Source: Hemicentrotus pulcherrimus (lineage: Eukaryota > Echinodermata > Echinoidea > Camarodonta > Strongylocentrotidae). Taken from it: a stretch of DNA of 24,231 bases. Below the pieces are notes generated by a model. That model did no database searches, was not told where the DNA came from, and was given only the letters and a program-made list of their open reading frames with translations. Shown piece after piece: positions 21,101 to 24,231 of the stretch; the stretch's first letter is position 1; each line of letters begins with the position of its first letter. The position numbers and the translations under genes were made by a program. Location: the NCBI GenBank assembly GCA_003118195.1, contig BEXV01000485.1, positions 100,312 to 124,542 on the forward strand, in the 5' to 3' direction.

Positions 21101-23885
21101 GGAAACATGAATAAATTGGAAATCTTGAATCTTGAAATCTTGAAGTGTTGTAAAACAAGAAGACAATTTACCTGGAAGCAATCAAAGAGATGATCCAGCT
21201 GTTCAGGGGAGAAGTCCCAGGCAAGCTTGGCTAGTAGATCATGGACATTCTTCACAATGGCCTCATGCTTTCCAACCTAGGTAAGTACAGAAGTATAAGT
21301 ATGCATATGTCAGTGATACTTAGCAAGGTGGCAAGCAACAAGCTTCATAGCCATATTTGGCACTAATAACTGACACTTAGGTCCTATATAATCATGTTTT
21401 CTTTTAAGCTAATACATCAAATTTGAATTAAAATGAATTCAACTGAATTAAAATTAATTGAATTTAGCCTCTCATCAATGGTCTAAACTTGATCATCTAA
21501 TATCCCTCTAACATTTAAATTTAGAATAATAGCGGAGAAACTACAACTGCTTAGTTATTATACATGTTTGCATGCGCATTGATAGCGCTTTCTTCATATA
21601 TTTGTGTGCCTTTTTGAATTCTCACCCAGCCAAAATTCATGAAAATTGCAAAAATAAAACCCTCCTGAATGTAACAGCTTTTATATAGCAACTGAAATTG
21701 ACTGGTAACCTACCTGAGCAGCCCAAATGTTGTCCAAGTCTTCCATGGTAAGGGCTTTCTCTTTGATAACAAATCTTAGGATCTTTTCCAGTTTCTCAAC
21801 ATACTAAAAAGTAACAGAAATAAAATGATGAAAGTATGTGAATATTGGTACACAATTCTAAAAGTCTTCAACATTTAACAATTTCCTACTTGATCAAAAT
21901 CTCAGAACCTTTTCCACATACTACATGAAAATGAAAATAAATAATAAAAGGCAATGAATATGATTACCTAACACACCTTGAAAAGTCTTTAAACTAAAAT
22001 CTAACTTTCTTTTTTTTTTCTCTTTGATCACAAATCTTAAGATTTCTTTAGCTCCTCCACATAATAAGACCCAAAAAAGCAATAAAAGCCAATTAATATG
22101 ATTACATAAACAAACTTCTAGAAGTCTTACAGCTACTATTCAACACTTTTTCTCTTTGATCACAGATCTTAGAATCTTCTAAAAGTTTCTCCAAACTATA
22201 AGGAAATAAACATTAACAATGAAAACCAATGAAAATCACTTCATAATACAAAATGCTAAAAGTTGACATGTAAATTTTGTTGCGACAACAGAAATGTTTT
22301 CACTAAAATCAAGATAGACTAATTCCCAAAATATTACCCAACGCCTTCTATGTATTTCTTACTAAAGTTAAATTGTACATGTATAATTGATGCCAGAAGT
22401 AAATGTTAGTTTATTTATCTTTCAATCTCAAGATGTATATTTACCTGAGGTTGATGGAGACTGTCTCTGAGAACAATACTCAACACCTTATTCTCCTGGA
22501 TCCATTCCTACAACAAAAGACCAATCAGAAGGAACATAAGATCAGCCACATCAATGCATTGAAACAACATGCGAGTGTCCCATCAAAGGCAACACTGGGC
22601 ATGGACAACGGGAGCAGACTAAGACTAAATTGTTTTCCAAAATGATAAAAATAAGCTTTAAACAGCCAATACATTTAAATACAATTCCATAAAGAGCTAT
22701 GACTTTATTGACCGCATAGCATACACCCTTTCACGGTTACTAGAGCCATTTTAAATTCAAGTTAACTAAGTTGTTTACTCGTAATTTAAAATGGCACTCA
22801 TGTCAATATGTGAGCGCACAGCGCTACACACGCAAACAGCCAGGCAGTGACGCAACAATACATGCGCATCTGAAAACATTGATGCCGCAATGTTTACTCG
22901 CAAATCAAAATGGCGGCCTTGACCATGAAAGGGTATAATAAAAGCTCCTTCAATAAAATAAATATCTCGTGCTAACCTCAACATATACAATTTTGTGATA
23001 ATGTGTTTGGAATTATCAAAGTTAGCTCGACGCCTAATCCTCCCCCAAATCTCTTATTGCTTCAAGTGAAGAAGAAAAAAAAGGGAGACTTACAGCCATT
23101 CTCTCTGCTGTAAGGTACTCCTCTTCATCCACGCCCGTCTGTTTGTGTGTGTAGTATGTCACGTTAGCTATCACCTTGTTGACTTCATTCAGTGCGTTCA
23201 TCTTTCCATTGAAAGACGAGATTTGGAGTAACCTCAAGATCATCTTGAGTCTGAACATCTCCAGGTTCTTGATTTTTTCCTCCTGATTGGGCACCTTAGA
23301 TACAAGATTCCGTAGAGCCTGAAGAAGATAAATAAAACATCATATAAATATGATAAATAAATGATGAAATCGTTTTTTTTTTTTTAATTAAATGAATTGG
23401 CCACTGCAATAGGCCACTGCCTCTGCCTGTTTTGCAAAATGTAACATTTCCATAAATCTGTGAATACAATAGATTGTCACATATGCCCTTTAATTTGGAT
23501 GATTTTTTTTTGCATAGAGATTTTTTTTTGCATAGAGATTTTTTGTTTCAATTTTTGATTACTGTACCTATTTTAAACTTTCAATTTTGTATTTTTGATT
23601 CAATTTTCGATGGTTTACACAACAACAAGCATGATGATACAAGCCTACGAAATGAAACTTGATGACTATTTCATTAGCTGTAAAAGCAAGTAATGATGCA
23701 TAAATATATACTCTGAGCAGTCGTATGGTTTTTTAACCTGGGGTCATAAGGATTTCTAAACAAATATAAATTTAGATCACCGTTACCTTGATGATGGATG
23801 AGAGTGCATCGTTCCTTGCTTCATTATTAGATTCCTTCTTTAGTTCATCATCTGAAAGACCGTCCAGGTAGGCCACCACCCGCTC
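1..23885 (-). CDS. USP9X: USP9X/fat facets-type giant deubiquitinase, internal part, 30 exons
   Basis: Joining the 30 exons listed below (3,848 coding bases, about 1,282 codons) gives one uninterrupted reading frame. It matches the human USP9X/USP9Y and Drosophila faf family throughout, for example [18 protein letters not shown] (e5), [16 protein letters not shown] (e9-e10), [15 protein letters not shown] (e13), NEIDWLK (e27) and [11 protein letters not shown] (e30). Family members remove ubiquitin from substrates such as SMAD4, MCL1 and epsin/liquid facets, acting in the cytoplasm, endocytosis and polarity. The order is a helical-repeat N-terminal half, a ubiquitin-like domain (e16-e18), a second helical region, then the USP cysteine-protease domain. 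Only its first approximately 20 residues are here, including the catalytic Cys. The N-terminus (roughly the first 280-300 residues, judged from family length) lies beyond 24231; most of the catalytic domain and the C-terminus lie before position 1. No frameshift or stop was found in any exon, so the gene looks functional. X/Y paralogy is a mammalian matter and does not apply here. Confidence 0.96.
119..642. other. Intron sequence without recognised features
   Basis: The left part of the e29-e30 intron, AT-rich. The small open frame starting at 481 runs into the MITE at 643 and shows no coding character. Confidence 0.7.
643..1152 (+). mobile_element. TTAA-flanked MITE, family 2, copy A
   Basis: A 510-bp element bounded by TTAA at both ends. 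The ends are inverted repeats of about 26 bp: left TTAAAGGTAATACAATG and right revcomp TTAAAGGTATTACAAAG, continuing as TTTTGGTAA in both. It encodes no transposase. TTAA targets are used by piggyBac and Kolobok transposons; the AGG rather than CCC terminus fits Kolobok better (inference). It lies in the e29-e30 intron. Confidence 0.82.
1264..1474 (-). CDS. USP9X: USP9X exon e29
   Basis: 211 bases, encoding [38 protein letters not shown] and [15 protein letters not shown], ending with one base of a Gly codon. This is the end of the helical region leading into the catalytic domain. The acceptor is CTGCAG before GAGTTA and the donor is TATTCAG before GTTAGT. Confidence 0.96.
1683..2054. mobile_element. 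CATACCTGCCAAC element, copy 1, with 6-bp TSD
   Basis: The left end CACCCCTGCCAAC (degenerate) and right end GTTGGCAGGTATG are inverted repeats. The insertion is flanked by the direct repeat TAGTCT (1677-1682 and 2055-2060). The first 120 bases match 13045 onward, including ggcagtgtaactggcaata. It lies in the e28-e29 intron. It may be hAT-like (5-8 bp duplications), which is only a suggestion. Confidence 0.78.
2168..2314 (-). CDS. USP9X: USP9X exon e28
   Basis: 49 codons, phase 0 to 0, encoding [39 protein letters not shown] and [10 protein letters not shown]. The acceptor is TTGCAG before GATGGA and the donor is ATCAAG before GTGAGC. A decayed copy of its 5' half lies upstream (2428-2552). 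Confidence 0.95.
2428..2552 (-). pseudogene. Decayed duplicate of the 5' part of exon e28
   Basis: It matches about 90 bases of e28 plus its acceptor at an offset of 207 bp; taatactttggtgaccctc aligns with taataccttggtgaccctc, and the two copies then share tctcctgtggtcaatactcc-like sequence. The pseudo-border is 2521/2522 and an AG remains. A small deletion puts a stop after the equivalent of GECL, so it cannot serve as coding sequence. Confidence 0.85.
2565..2795 (-). mobile_element. tRNA-derived SINE fragment
   Basis: On the minus strand a tRNA-like head reads GTGCCATAATCGGTAGG (A-box-like, about 2757-2773), then GGGTTCGATCCC (B box, 2728-2739). A non-tRNA body follows, ending near the AT-rich stretch at 2565. 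No acceptor stem or cloverleaf forms, so it is a SINE rather than a tRNA gene. It is in the e27-e28 intron. Confidence 0.55.
3043..3189 (-). CDS. USP9X: USP9X exon e27
   Basis: 49 codons, phase 0 to 0, encoding [38 protein letters not shown] and [11 protein letters not shown]. The acceptor is TTTCAG before AACAAG and the donor is GTTAGG before GTGAGT. Confidence 0.95.
3190..3769. other. Intron sequence without recognised features
   Basis: Part of the e26-e27 intron up to the MITE at 3770. It contains T- and A-runs (3310-3345) but nothing else identifiable. Confidence 0.7.
3770..4264 (-). mobile_element. TTAA-flanked MITE, family 2, copy B (inverted relative to copy A)
   Basis: The reverse complement matches 643-1152 over most of its length; shared blocks include the aaaatctcagaatatgcag and accttgagaggg segments. 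The right end reads ATTATCTTTAA (TTAA 4261-4264). The left TTAA has decayed to GTAAAGG. It sits in the e26-e27 intron and starts 10 bases inside the donor of e26. Confidence 0.8.
4275..4383 (-). CDS. USP9X: USP9X exon e26
   Basis: 109 bases, encoding [19 protein letters not shown] then [17 protein letters not shown] after a split Arg. It matches the conserved RPLLFFITLLFTVL block. The acceptor is AAACAG before GTCTGT and the donor is CTTCAT before GTAAGT. An inverted-repeat element starts at intron position +11. Confidence 0.94.
4649..5050 (+). CDS. Unidentified coding block nested antisense in the e25-e26 intron
   Basis: 133 codons then TAA, on the strand opposite to USP9X. The frame also stays open upstream to an ATG at 4583. 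I favour 4649 as the real boundary: coding-like, GC- and CpG-rich composition begins exactly there, right after TTCCTCTCTTTACAG, a convincing 3' splice site. The product starts [18 protein letters not shown] and looks helical and highly charged in its first half ([15 protein letters not shown]). It carries a middle segment [20 protein letters not shown] and a strongly basic tail ([19 protein letters not shown]) ending in PDLF. The tail resembles a nuclear or nucleic-acid-binding signal. I do not recognise the family. No upstream exon, promoter, AATAAA signal or downstream poly(A) was found. It could be the last exon of an overlapping plus-strand gene, a DNA-level copy of another gene's last exon, or part of a mobile element. 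Confidence 0.5.
   Translation, partial: VESVAISDRDFEEKKRELEIIRDRFKEDVNAIHQQLSDEEIKHVRSSIKKRGDANAYKQMIHDGIRGSMEAEPRNRAFNEAVYKGMQKLTAGLKNKEAGDHRKKMTGKRMANAGKKAEKRRSARESKSRPDLF
5051..5868. other. Intron sequence without recognised features
   Basis: AT-rich sequence downstream of the plus-strand coding block. I see no canonical AATAAA signal close to its stop, no poly(A) tract and no repeat with definable ends. Confidence 0.65.
5869..6032 (-). CDS. USP9X: USP9X exon e25
   Basis: 164 bases, encoding [40 protein letters not shown] and [14 protein letters not shown] with a split Arg. The acceptor is TGGCAG before GCTGAC and the donor is ACGAG before GTCAGT. Confidence 0.94.
6170..6245. repeat. (CT)n microsatellite and pyrimidine-rich tract
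   Basis: A run of about ten CT units (core near 6197-6217) lies within CT/CTC-rich sequence upstream of e25. Confidence 0.8.
6470..6982. mobile_element. TTAA-flanked MITE, family 3
   Basis: 513 bp between TTAA sites. The terminal inverted repeats of 24 bp differ at one base: left TTAAAGGGACTTGGTAACAT and right revcomp TTAAAGTGACTTGGTAACAT, both followed by TGTT. It resembles family 2 in size and TTAAAGG end but has a different interior. It lies in the e24-e25 intron and has no coding capacity. Confidence 0.82.
7093..7218 (-). CDS. USP9X: USP9X exon e24
   Basis: 42 codons, phase 0 to 0, encoding [20 protein letters not shown] then [17 protein letters not shown] and KSFEK. This aligns with the conserved IQKIIWASGCGSLQ and NEEI stretch. 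The acceptor is TTTGCAG before GCAAAG and the donor is GAAAAG before GTTAGT. Confidence 0.93.
7460..7709 (-). CDS. USP9X: USP9X exon e23
   Basis: The longest exon here (250 bases, 83 codons after a split Arg). It encodes [53 protein letters not shown] and [17 protein letters not shown]. It is GC-richer than other exons. The acceptor is ATCAG before ATGTGC. The donor GAAGAG before GTGATT is non-optimal; an intronic reading frame continues past it, so read-through would add residues before a stop. Confidence 0.94.
7740..8045. repeat. 300-base purine-rich tract
   Basis: Almost entirely A and G on the plus strand (gaagaagaaaa patterns), so the USP9X pre-mRNA carries a long pyrimidine-rich stretch ending about 30 bases before the 3' splice site of e23. 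It is low complexity without a fixed period. Confidence 0.8.
8179..8270 (-). CDS. USP9X: USP9X exon e22
   Basis: 92 bases, encoding [20 protein letters not shown] then [10 protein letters not shown] and a split Arg. The acceptor is TTTCTAG before TACAAT and the donor is CGAGAAG before GTGAGT. Confidence 0.94.
8288..8505 (-). mobile_element. SINE fragment with (TTATTA)n tail
   Basis: It begins on the plus strand with an (ATA)n-type run (8292-8323), the reverse complement of a SINE tail. The block that follows reads aaggaatcgattcctgcct, then ggtacccatttac, then cacctgggttgagtgtggca, a pattern I recall from dispersed SINEs of marine invertebrates. The tRNA-like head is not recognisable. It lies beside e22. 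Confidence 0.5.
8870..8893. repeat. T-run followed by G-run
   Basis: About nine T, then GTG and ten or more G, in the e21-e22 intron. This is a homopolymer site prone to sequencing error. Confidence 0.7.
8985..9047 (-). CDS. USP9X: USP9X exon e21
   Basis: A 21-codon exon, phase 0 to 0, encoding [20 protein letters not shown] and a Gln. The acceptor is TCACAG before GTTGTG and the donor is TTCCAG before GTACAT. A TTAA-flanked MITE begins only 36 bases upstream of its 3' splice site. Confidence 0.93.
9083..9474 (+). mobile_element. TTAA-flanked MITE, family 1, copy 1
   Basis: 392 bp bounded by TTAA. The ends carry GTTGAGTTCTGG as an inverted repeat. It is near-identical over most of its length to 19908-20294, including shared gcaagtgtggaagaacatc and gataagacatgttccc. 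It lies in the e20-e21 intron, and its left end is 36 bases from the 3' splice site of e21. Confidence 0.85.
9764..9894 (-). CDS. USP9X: USP9X exon e20
   Basis: 131 bases entered in phase 1, encoding [20 protein letters not shown] then [21 protein letters not shown]. This matches the conserved [21 protein letters not shown] block of USP9X. The acceptor is TGTAG before ATGTGAC and the donor is CTTGAG before GTATAT. Confidence 0.94.
10019..10203. mobile_element. Tc1/mariner-like fold-back MITE
   Basis: 185 bp with inverted arms of about 50 bp: CAGTAGGCTTGCG at the left, CGCAAGCCTACTG at the right, and the arms continue through tgagagag and attgggga. It is flanked by TA (10017-10018 and 10204-10205), as Tc1/mariner insertions are. 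The loop contains three short hairpins of the form agtcctgaaaaggact. Transcribed, it would fold into one long hairpin. It lies in the e19-e20 intron. Confidence 0.8.
10206..10906. other. Intron sequence without recognised features
   Basis: The right part of the e19-e20 intron. There is a locally CpG-richer patch at 10555-10640 with the palindrome cgtcaactttgacg. Two TTAAAGG starts (10232, 10405) look like MITE termini, but no matching opposite end was found. Confidence 0.6.
10907..11027 (-). CDS. USP9X: USP9X exon e19
   Basis: 40 codons plus one base, encoding [19 protein letters not shown] then [18 protein letters not shown]. The acceptor is TTTCAG before CTGATG and the donor is CCAGCAG before GTACTC. 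Divergence from vertebrates is higher here than in e13 or e6. Confidence 0.92.
11253..11390 (-). CDS. USP9X: USP9X exon e18, end of ubiquitin-like domain and Ser-rich loop
   Basis: 46 codons, phase 0 to 0. [13 protein letters not shown] closes the ubiquitin-like domain. [13 protein letters not shown] then forms a Ser/Asp-rich loop conserved in vertebrate USP9X and likely phosphorylated (inference). It ends EKCLPGV. The acceptor is CCCTGCAG before CTCATAAC and the donor is GGAGTG before GTGAGT. The acceptor and the first approximately 70 exon bases have decayed copies in the upstream intron (11485-11800). Confidence 0.95.
11485..11810 (-). repeat. Decayed tandem copies of the 5' part and acceptor of exon e18
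   Basis: The segment 11313-11488 (about 70 bases of e18, its acceptor and intron) repeats at an offset of 176 bp. For example gatgaactatcaggt aligns with gattaactatcaggt. Within the copy, a 76-bp subunit containing the acceptor is present three times. The pseudo exon-intron borders are 11566/11567, 11642/11643 and 11718/11719, and the true one is 11390/11391. On the minus strand each keeps a pyrimidine tract and AG (TCTATCTCCTTGCAG, or GTAG in the first). The exon-like part contains stops, so it is not a usable alternative exon. Confidence 0.85.
11907..12018 (-). CDS. USP9X: USP9X exon e17, ubiquitin-like domain
   Basis: 112 bases, ending in phase 0, encoding [19 protein letters not shown] then [18 protein letters not shown]. 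This is the second half of the ubiquitin-like fold. The acceptor is CACAG before AGCGAAAG and the donor is AGAACG before GTGAGT. Confidence 0.95.
12160..12350. repeat. Possible old dispersed repeat
   Basis: Starts acagtaaaacctgtata and includes aagtgatcttcataagcag and aagtggtctttgtgggcag, two related half-units. The opening resembles old mariner-type repeats common in marine invertebrates. No clear ends were found. It lies in the e16-e17 intron. Confidence 0.3.
12448..12646 (-). mobile_element. TTAA MITE family 1, copy 3, truncated and inverted
   Basis: This matches the reverse complement of the right half of the copies at 9083 and 19908: ggtgagttctggt near TTAA at 12448, then gcaaggttctggagtcatc and caaacactgta. 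Similarity stops after gggacaacac, so the other half is missing. It lies in the e16-e17 intron. Confidence 0.78.
13045..13350. mobile_element. CATACCTGCCAAC element, copy 2, with 6-bp TSD
   Basis: The ends CATACCTGCCAAC and GTTGGCAGGTATG are perfect 13-bp inverted repeats. The flanking direct repeat is CAGTTG (13039-13044 and 13351-13356). It is 306 bp long, in the same orientation as the copy at 1683. The right part contains ggaaaaaaacagaatattcc. It lies in the e16-e17 intron. Confidence 0.83.
13446..13574 (-). CDS. USP9X: USP9X exon e16, start of ubiquitin-like domain
   Basis: 129 bases, encoding [38 protein letters not shown] and a split Arg. It matches the first strands and helix of the ubiquitin-like domain in the middle of USP9X. 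The acceptor is CTCAG before AGCTCAC and the donor is CTCAG before GTAAGC. Confidence 0.95.
13594..13870. other. Assembly gap (277 N)
   Basis: A run of N inside the e15-e16 intron. Both flanking exons and their splice sites are intact and their phases join (AG plus A gives Arg), so no coding sequence need be missing. The intron's true length is unknown. A single N also occurs at 4406. Confidence 0.95.
13910..14019 (-). CDS. USP9X: USP9X exon e15
   Basis: 110 bases, encoding [19 protein letters not shown] then [12 protein letters not shown], ending with two bases of an Arg codon. The acceptor is ATCAG before GTGCAG and the donor is GGCAAG before GTGAGT. The following intron contains the assembly gap. 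Confidence 0.94.
14240..14885. other. GC/CpG-rich block in the e14-e15 intron, possible decayed gene or exon
   Basis: This stretch is clearly richer in GC and CpG than the intron around it (acgcggctc, cccgcgtatt, acccgcggtg, gtcgacgac). It contains short reading frames on both strands. The best on the plus strand runs from after a stop near 14585 to TAA at 14872, with segments such as [19 protein letters not shown]. No frame stays open across the block and no product is recognised. It may be a decayed retrocopy, a fragment of a mobile element or unannotated noncoding DNA. Confidence 0.3.
14886..15581. other. Intron sequence without recognised features
   Basis: AT-rich remainder of the e14-e15 intron. 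I see no repeat boundary or coding signal. Confidence 0.65.
15582..15683 (-). CDS. USP9X: USP9X exon e14
   Basis: Encodes 34 codons, phase 0 to 0, [20 protein letters not shown] then [13 protein letters not shown]. The acceptor is TTCAG before AGTGAT and the donor is GATAAG before GTCAGT. Confidence 0.95.
15684..16175. other. e13-e14 intron, nothing recognised
   Basis: A plain AT-rich intron with short A/T runs. Confidence 0.7.
16176..16386 (-). CDS. USP9X: USP9X exon e13
   Basis: 211 bases, encoding [34 protein letters not shown] and [15 protein letters not shown]. This is part of the helical region that is almost invariant between phyla. The acceptor is TTTTAG before ATGCTTTG. The donor is CAG before GTATTT, a weaker donor than its neighbours. 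Confidence 0.96.
16387..16715. other. e12-e13 intron, nothing recognised
   Basis: AT-rich; the open frames across it are chance frames that include e13 antisense. Confidence 0.7.
16716..16819 (-). CDS. USP9X: USP9X exon e12
   Basis: 104 bases, encoding [18 protein letters not shown] then [16 protein letters not shown], ending with two bases of a Lys codon. The acceptor is TTCAG before TTGATG and the donor is ATCAA before GTAAGT. Confidence 0.95.
16985..17046 (+). repeat. SINE/LINE-type 3' tail with (ATT)n
   Basis: The segment aagcgctatataaatctag followed by about eight ATT units is the familiar end of many invertebrate retroposons. The body upstream is too diverged to delimit. It lies in the e11-e12 intron. 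Confidence 0.45.
17244..17315 (-). CDS. USP9X: USP9X exon e11
   Basis: Encodes 24 codons, phase 0 to 0, [12 protein letters not shown] then [12 protein letters not shown]. The acceptor is TTCAG before ATCTGG and the donor is TCAAAG before GTGAGT. Confidence 0.95.
17391..17654. repeat. 110-bp tandem repeat, 2.4 copies
   Basis: Units start at 17391, 17501 and 17613 (periods 110 and 112; the last is partial). Each contains cagtcgttcccaactcctgg, gaccccatgg and tctccaggctactctgtcct. A GTT-rich run (about 17371-17388) precedes it. The motif resembles the 3' end of RTE-type LINEs and the SINEs derived from them (recollection, low certainty). It lies in the e10-e11 intron. Confidence 0.7.
17825..17876 (-). 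CDS. USP9X: USP9X exon e10
   Basis: A 52-base exon encoding [17 protein letters not shown] after the split Arg, one of the most conserved blocks of the family. The acceptor is TACAG before ATTCC and the donor is AAAGAA before GTAAGT. Confidence 0.95.
17877..18289. other. e9-e10 intron, nothing recognised
   Basis: AT-rich, with a T/G homopolymer patch at 18104-18137. Confidence 0.7.
18290..18371 (-). CDS. USP9X: USP9X exon e9
   Basis: 82 bases entered in phase 1, encoding [18 protein letters not shown] and VQERLNFL, with the final Arg codon split with e10. The acceptor is TGCAG before AAAACC and the donor is TTGAG before GTAAGT. Confidence 0.94.
18372..18781. other. e8-e9 intron, nothing recognised
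   Basis: AT-rich, with no repeat or coding signal visible. Confidence 0.7.
18782..18932 (-). CDS. USP9X: USP9X exon e8
   Basis: Encodes 50 codons plus one base, from [19 protein letters not shown] through [15 protein letters not shown] to RQSAK. The acceptor is CTCCAG before GCGCCG. The donor is GCCAAGG before GTAGGA, leaving one base that completes a Glu codon with e9. Confidence 0.94.
18933..19356. other. e7-e8 intron, nothing recognised
   Basis: AT-rich, with a purine-rich gagaga patch at 19079-19160. Confidence 0.7.
19357..19473 (-). CDS. USP9X: USP9X exon e7
   Basis: Encodes 39 codons, phase 0 to 0, from [17 protein letters not shown] to [12 protein letters not shown], continuing YSCSQ of e6. 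The acceptor is CACAG before GACCGA and the donor is GCTGAG before GTGAGT. Confidence 0.96.
19908..20294 (+). mobile_element. TTAA-flanked MITE, family 1, copy 2
   Basis: 387 bp, same orientation as the copy at 9083. Its ends are TTAAAGAGAAGG and, inverted, TTAAAGATGAA, with GAGTTCTGG close inside each end. TTAA lies at both borders (19908-19911, 20291-20294). It is in the e6-e7 intron and has no coding capacity. Confidence 0.85.
20394..20600 (-). CDS. USP9X: USP9X exon e6
   Basis: Encodes 69 codons, phase 0 to 0, from [18 protein letters not shown] through [17 protein letters not shown] to KILDYSCSQ. All are hallmark USP9X segments of the helical region. The acceptor is TGCAG before GAAAGT and the donor is TCACAG before GTGAGC. 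Confidence 0.97.
20985..21145 (+). repeat. Possible LINE 3' end with TCTTGAA-type tail
   Basis: The segment gaaacatgaataaattgg followed by three imperfect units of aatcttga looks like a non-LTR retrotransposon 3' end with a short repeated tail. The preceding 300 bases (20683-20982) are pyrimidine-rich and contain no recognisable reverse transcriptase. It lies in the e5-e6 intron, 27 bases from the donor of e5. Confidence 0.35.
21172..21276 (-). CDS. USP9X: USP9X exon e5
   Basis: Encodes 35 codons, phase 0 to 0, from [15 protein letters not shown] to LDHLFDCFQ, nearly identical to the vertebrate protein. The acceptor is CCTAG before GTTGGAAAG and the donor is TTCCAG before GTAAAT. Confidence 0.96.
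21277..21713. other. e4-e5 intron, nothing recognised
   Basis: AT-rich, with a short aatt-rich run (21420-21465) of related hexamers. Nothing else was seen. Confidence 0.65.
21714..21803 (-). CDS. USP9X: USP9X exon e4
   Basis: Encodes 30 codons, phase 0 to 0, from [18 protein letters not shown] to DLDNIWAAQ. The acceptor is AG before TATGTTGAG and the donor is CTCAG before GTAGGT. Decayed tandem copies of its 5' part lie in the intron upstream (see 21880-22205). Confidence 0.95.
21880..22205 (-). repeat. Decayed tandem copies of the 5' part of exon e4
   Basis: Three diverged copies of the exon segment tctttgataacaaatctta, each followed by AT-rich intron, lie upstream of e4. Their pseudo-borders are near 21920, 22063 and 22198 against the true border at 21803 (periods about 117, 143 and 135). 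The first and last keep AG on the minus strand and the middle one has lost it. None has an open frame in register. Confidence 0.75.
22445..22507 (-). CDS. USP9X: USP9X exon e3
   Basis: A 63-base, 21-codon micro-exon, phase 0 to 0, encoding [14 protein letters not shown] and DSLHQPQ. This follows LTAERMA of e2 exactly as in USP9X. The acceptor is TAG before GAATGG and the donor is CCTCAG before GTAAAT. Confidence 0.93.
22721..22937. mobile_element. Imperfect fold-back element
   Basis: The ends are imperfect inverted repeats: ATACACCCTTTCACGGT on the left, and on the right the reverse complement of ATACCCTTTCATGGT, with GCCATTTT further inside both. Inside are a 13-bp perfect hairpin (GCCATTTTAAATT at 22745-22757 with its complement at 22783-22795) and a direct repeat of gtttactcg. 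It is CpG-richer than the flanks. The superfamily is unknown. It lies in the e2-e3 intron. Confidence 0.55.
23094..23318 (-). CDS. USP9X: USP9X exon e2
   Basis: Encodes 75 codons, phase 0 to 0, from [10 protein letters not shown] to LTAERMA. It includes the strongly conserved helical stretch [20 protein letters not shown] and NALNEVNKV. The acceptor is CTTCAG before GCTCTACGG and the donor is GCT before GTAAGT. Confidence 0.95.
23505..23545. repeat. Short tandem repeat in the e1-e2 intron
   Basis: Two copies of a 19-20 base unit (tttttttttgcatagagat), then a third T-run. Apart from this and a duplicated ggccactgc near 23398-23420, the intron 23319-23786 is AT-rich and shows nothing else. Confidence 0.7.
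23787..23885 (-). CDS. USP9X: USP9X exon e1 (first in window)
   Basis: Encodes 33 complete codons, starting [10 protein letters not shown] and ending NDALSSIIK, part of the N-terminal helical repeats. The acceptor TTTTCAG precedes GAGCGG, and the exon ends CATCAAG before GTAACG. It begins and ends in phase 0, assuming the upstream exon (outside the window) also ends in phase 0. Confidence 0.88.
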
Positions 23886-24217
23886 CTGAAAACATGATTG
23901 ACAGAACGAGGAATTGCATGATTACAGCTGAATTACGTTTGCATACACATCCTATTCTGGTGAGCATTCATGAGTATTTGGTGCTTGCACATCATAGTTT
24001 GGGTGGGCTCTAATAGTGGGATGCCATGATGCCGTATTTGCATTTTTTGTTTACATGATCTTAGAAATATTTACTTACATATATGGACATTTCATGGGTA
24101 CGTCAATATTTTCTTCTAGATCTCCAGCTTGGGCACTCAAAAAAAATTCTGAAAATATTAAACGATTGGAATCCCAGCTACACCCTAAAATTGTGTTAGT
24201 GTTACTGGAGTCGGTGT

Positions 24218-24231
24218 CGGGGGGGGGGGGG
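24218..24231. repeat. G homopolymer at the window edge
   Basis: A run of at least a dozen G ends the window, inside the intron upstream of e1 (23886-24231). The rest of that intron shows no gene, repeat family or site I can name. Confidence 0.7.

Overview
The window is eukaryotic genomic DNA, AT-rich, with short conserved exons in 0.2-1.6 kb introns and many small non-autonomous transposons. One gene spans it on the minus strand. Thirty exons (numbered here in order of transcription, e1 at 23787-23885 to e30 at 1-118) join with consistent reading phase and GT/AG splice sites into about 1,282 codons. The protein is an ortholog of the very large deubiquitinase USP9X/USP9Y (Drosophila fat facets). 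The window holds most of the N-terminal helical-repeat half, the internal ubiquitin-like domain and the first residues of the USP catalytic domain, up to and just past the catalytic Cys. The N-terminus lies beyond 24231 and the rest of the catalytic domain lies before position 1. The conserved protein and the SINE and MITE content fit a marine invertebrate deuterostome such as a sea urchin; the species is an inference.

Layout from right to left, following transcription. e1-e15 (23885-13910) encode the helical-repeat region. e16-e18 (13574-11253) encode the ubiquitin-like domain and a Ser-rich acidic loop. e19-e29 (11027-1264) encode the second helical region. e30 (118-1) opens the catalytic domain. 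A 277-base run of N (13594-13870) lies inside one intron.

The introns carry most of the unusual content: three families of terminal-inverted-repeat elements flanked by TTAA (643-1152 and its inverted copy 3770-4264; 6470-6982; 9083-9474, 19908-20294 and a truncated copy at 12448-12646); a fourth family starting CATACCTGCCAAC with 6-bp target duplications (1683-2054, 13045-13350); a TA-flanked Tc1-like fold-back (10019-10203); a further fold-back (22721-22937); SINE and LINE pieces; and a 110-bp tandem repeat.

The most interesting signal is that three different introns carry decayed tandem copies of the 5' part of the exon just downstream, including its 3' splice site (upstream of e18, e28 and e4). 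Upstream of e18 this has become an array of three pseudo-acceptors 76 bp apart. A second unexplained item is a GC-rich plus-strand coding block (4649-5050) preceded by a good 3' splice site, nested antisense in an intron, whose product I do not recognise.
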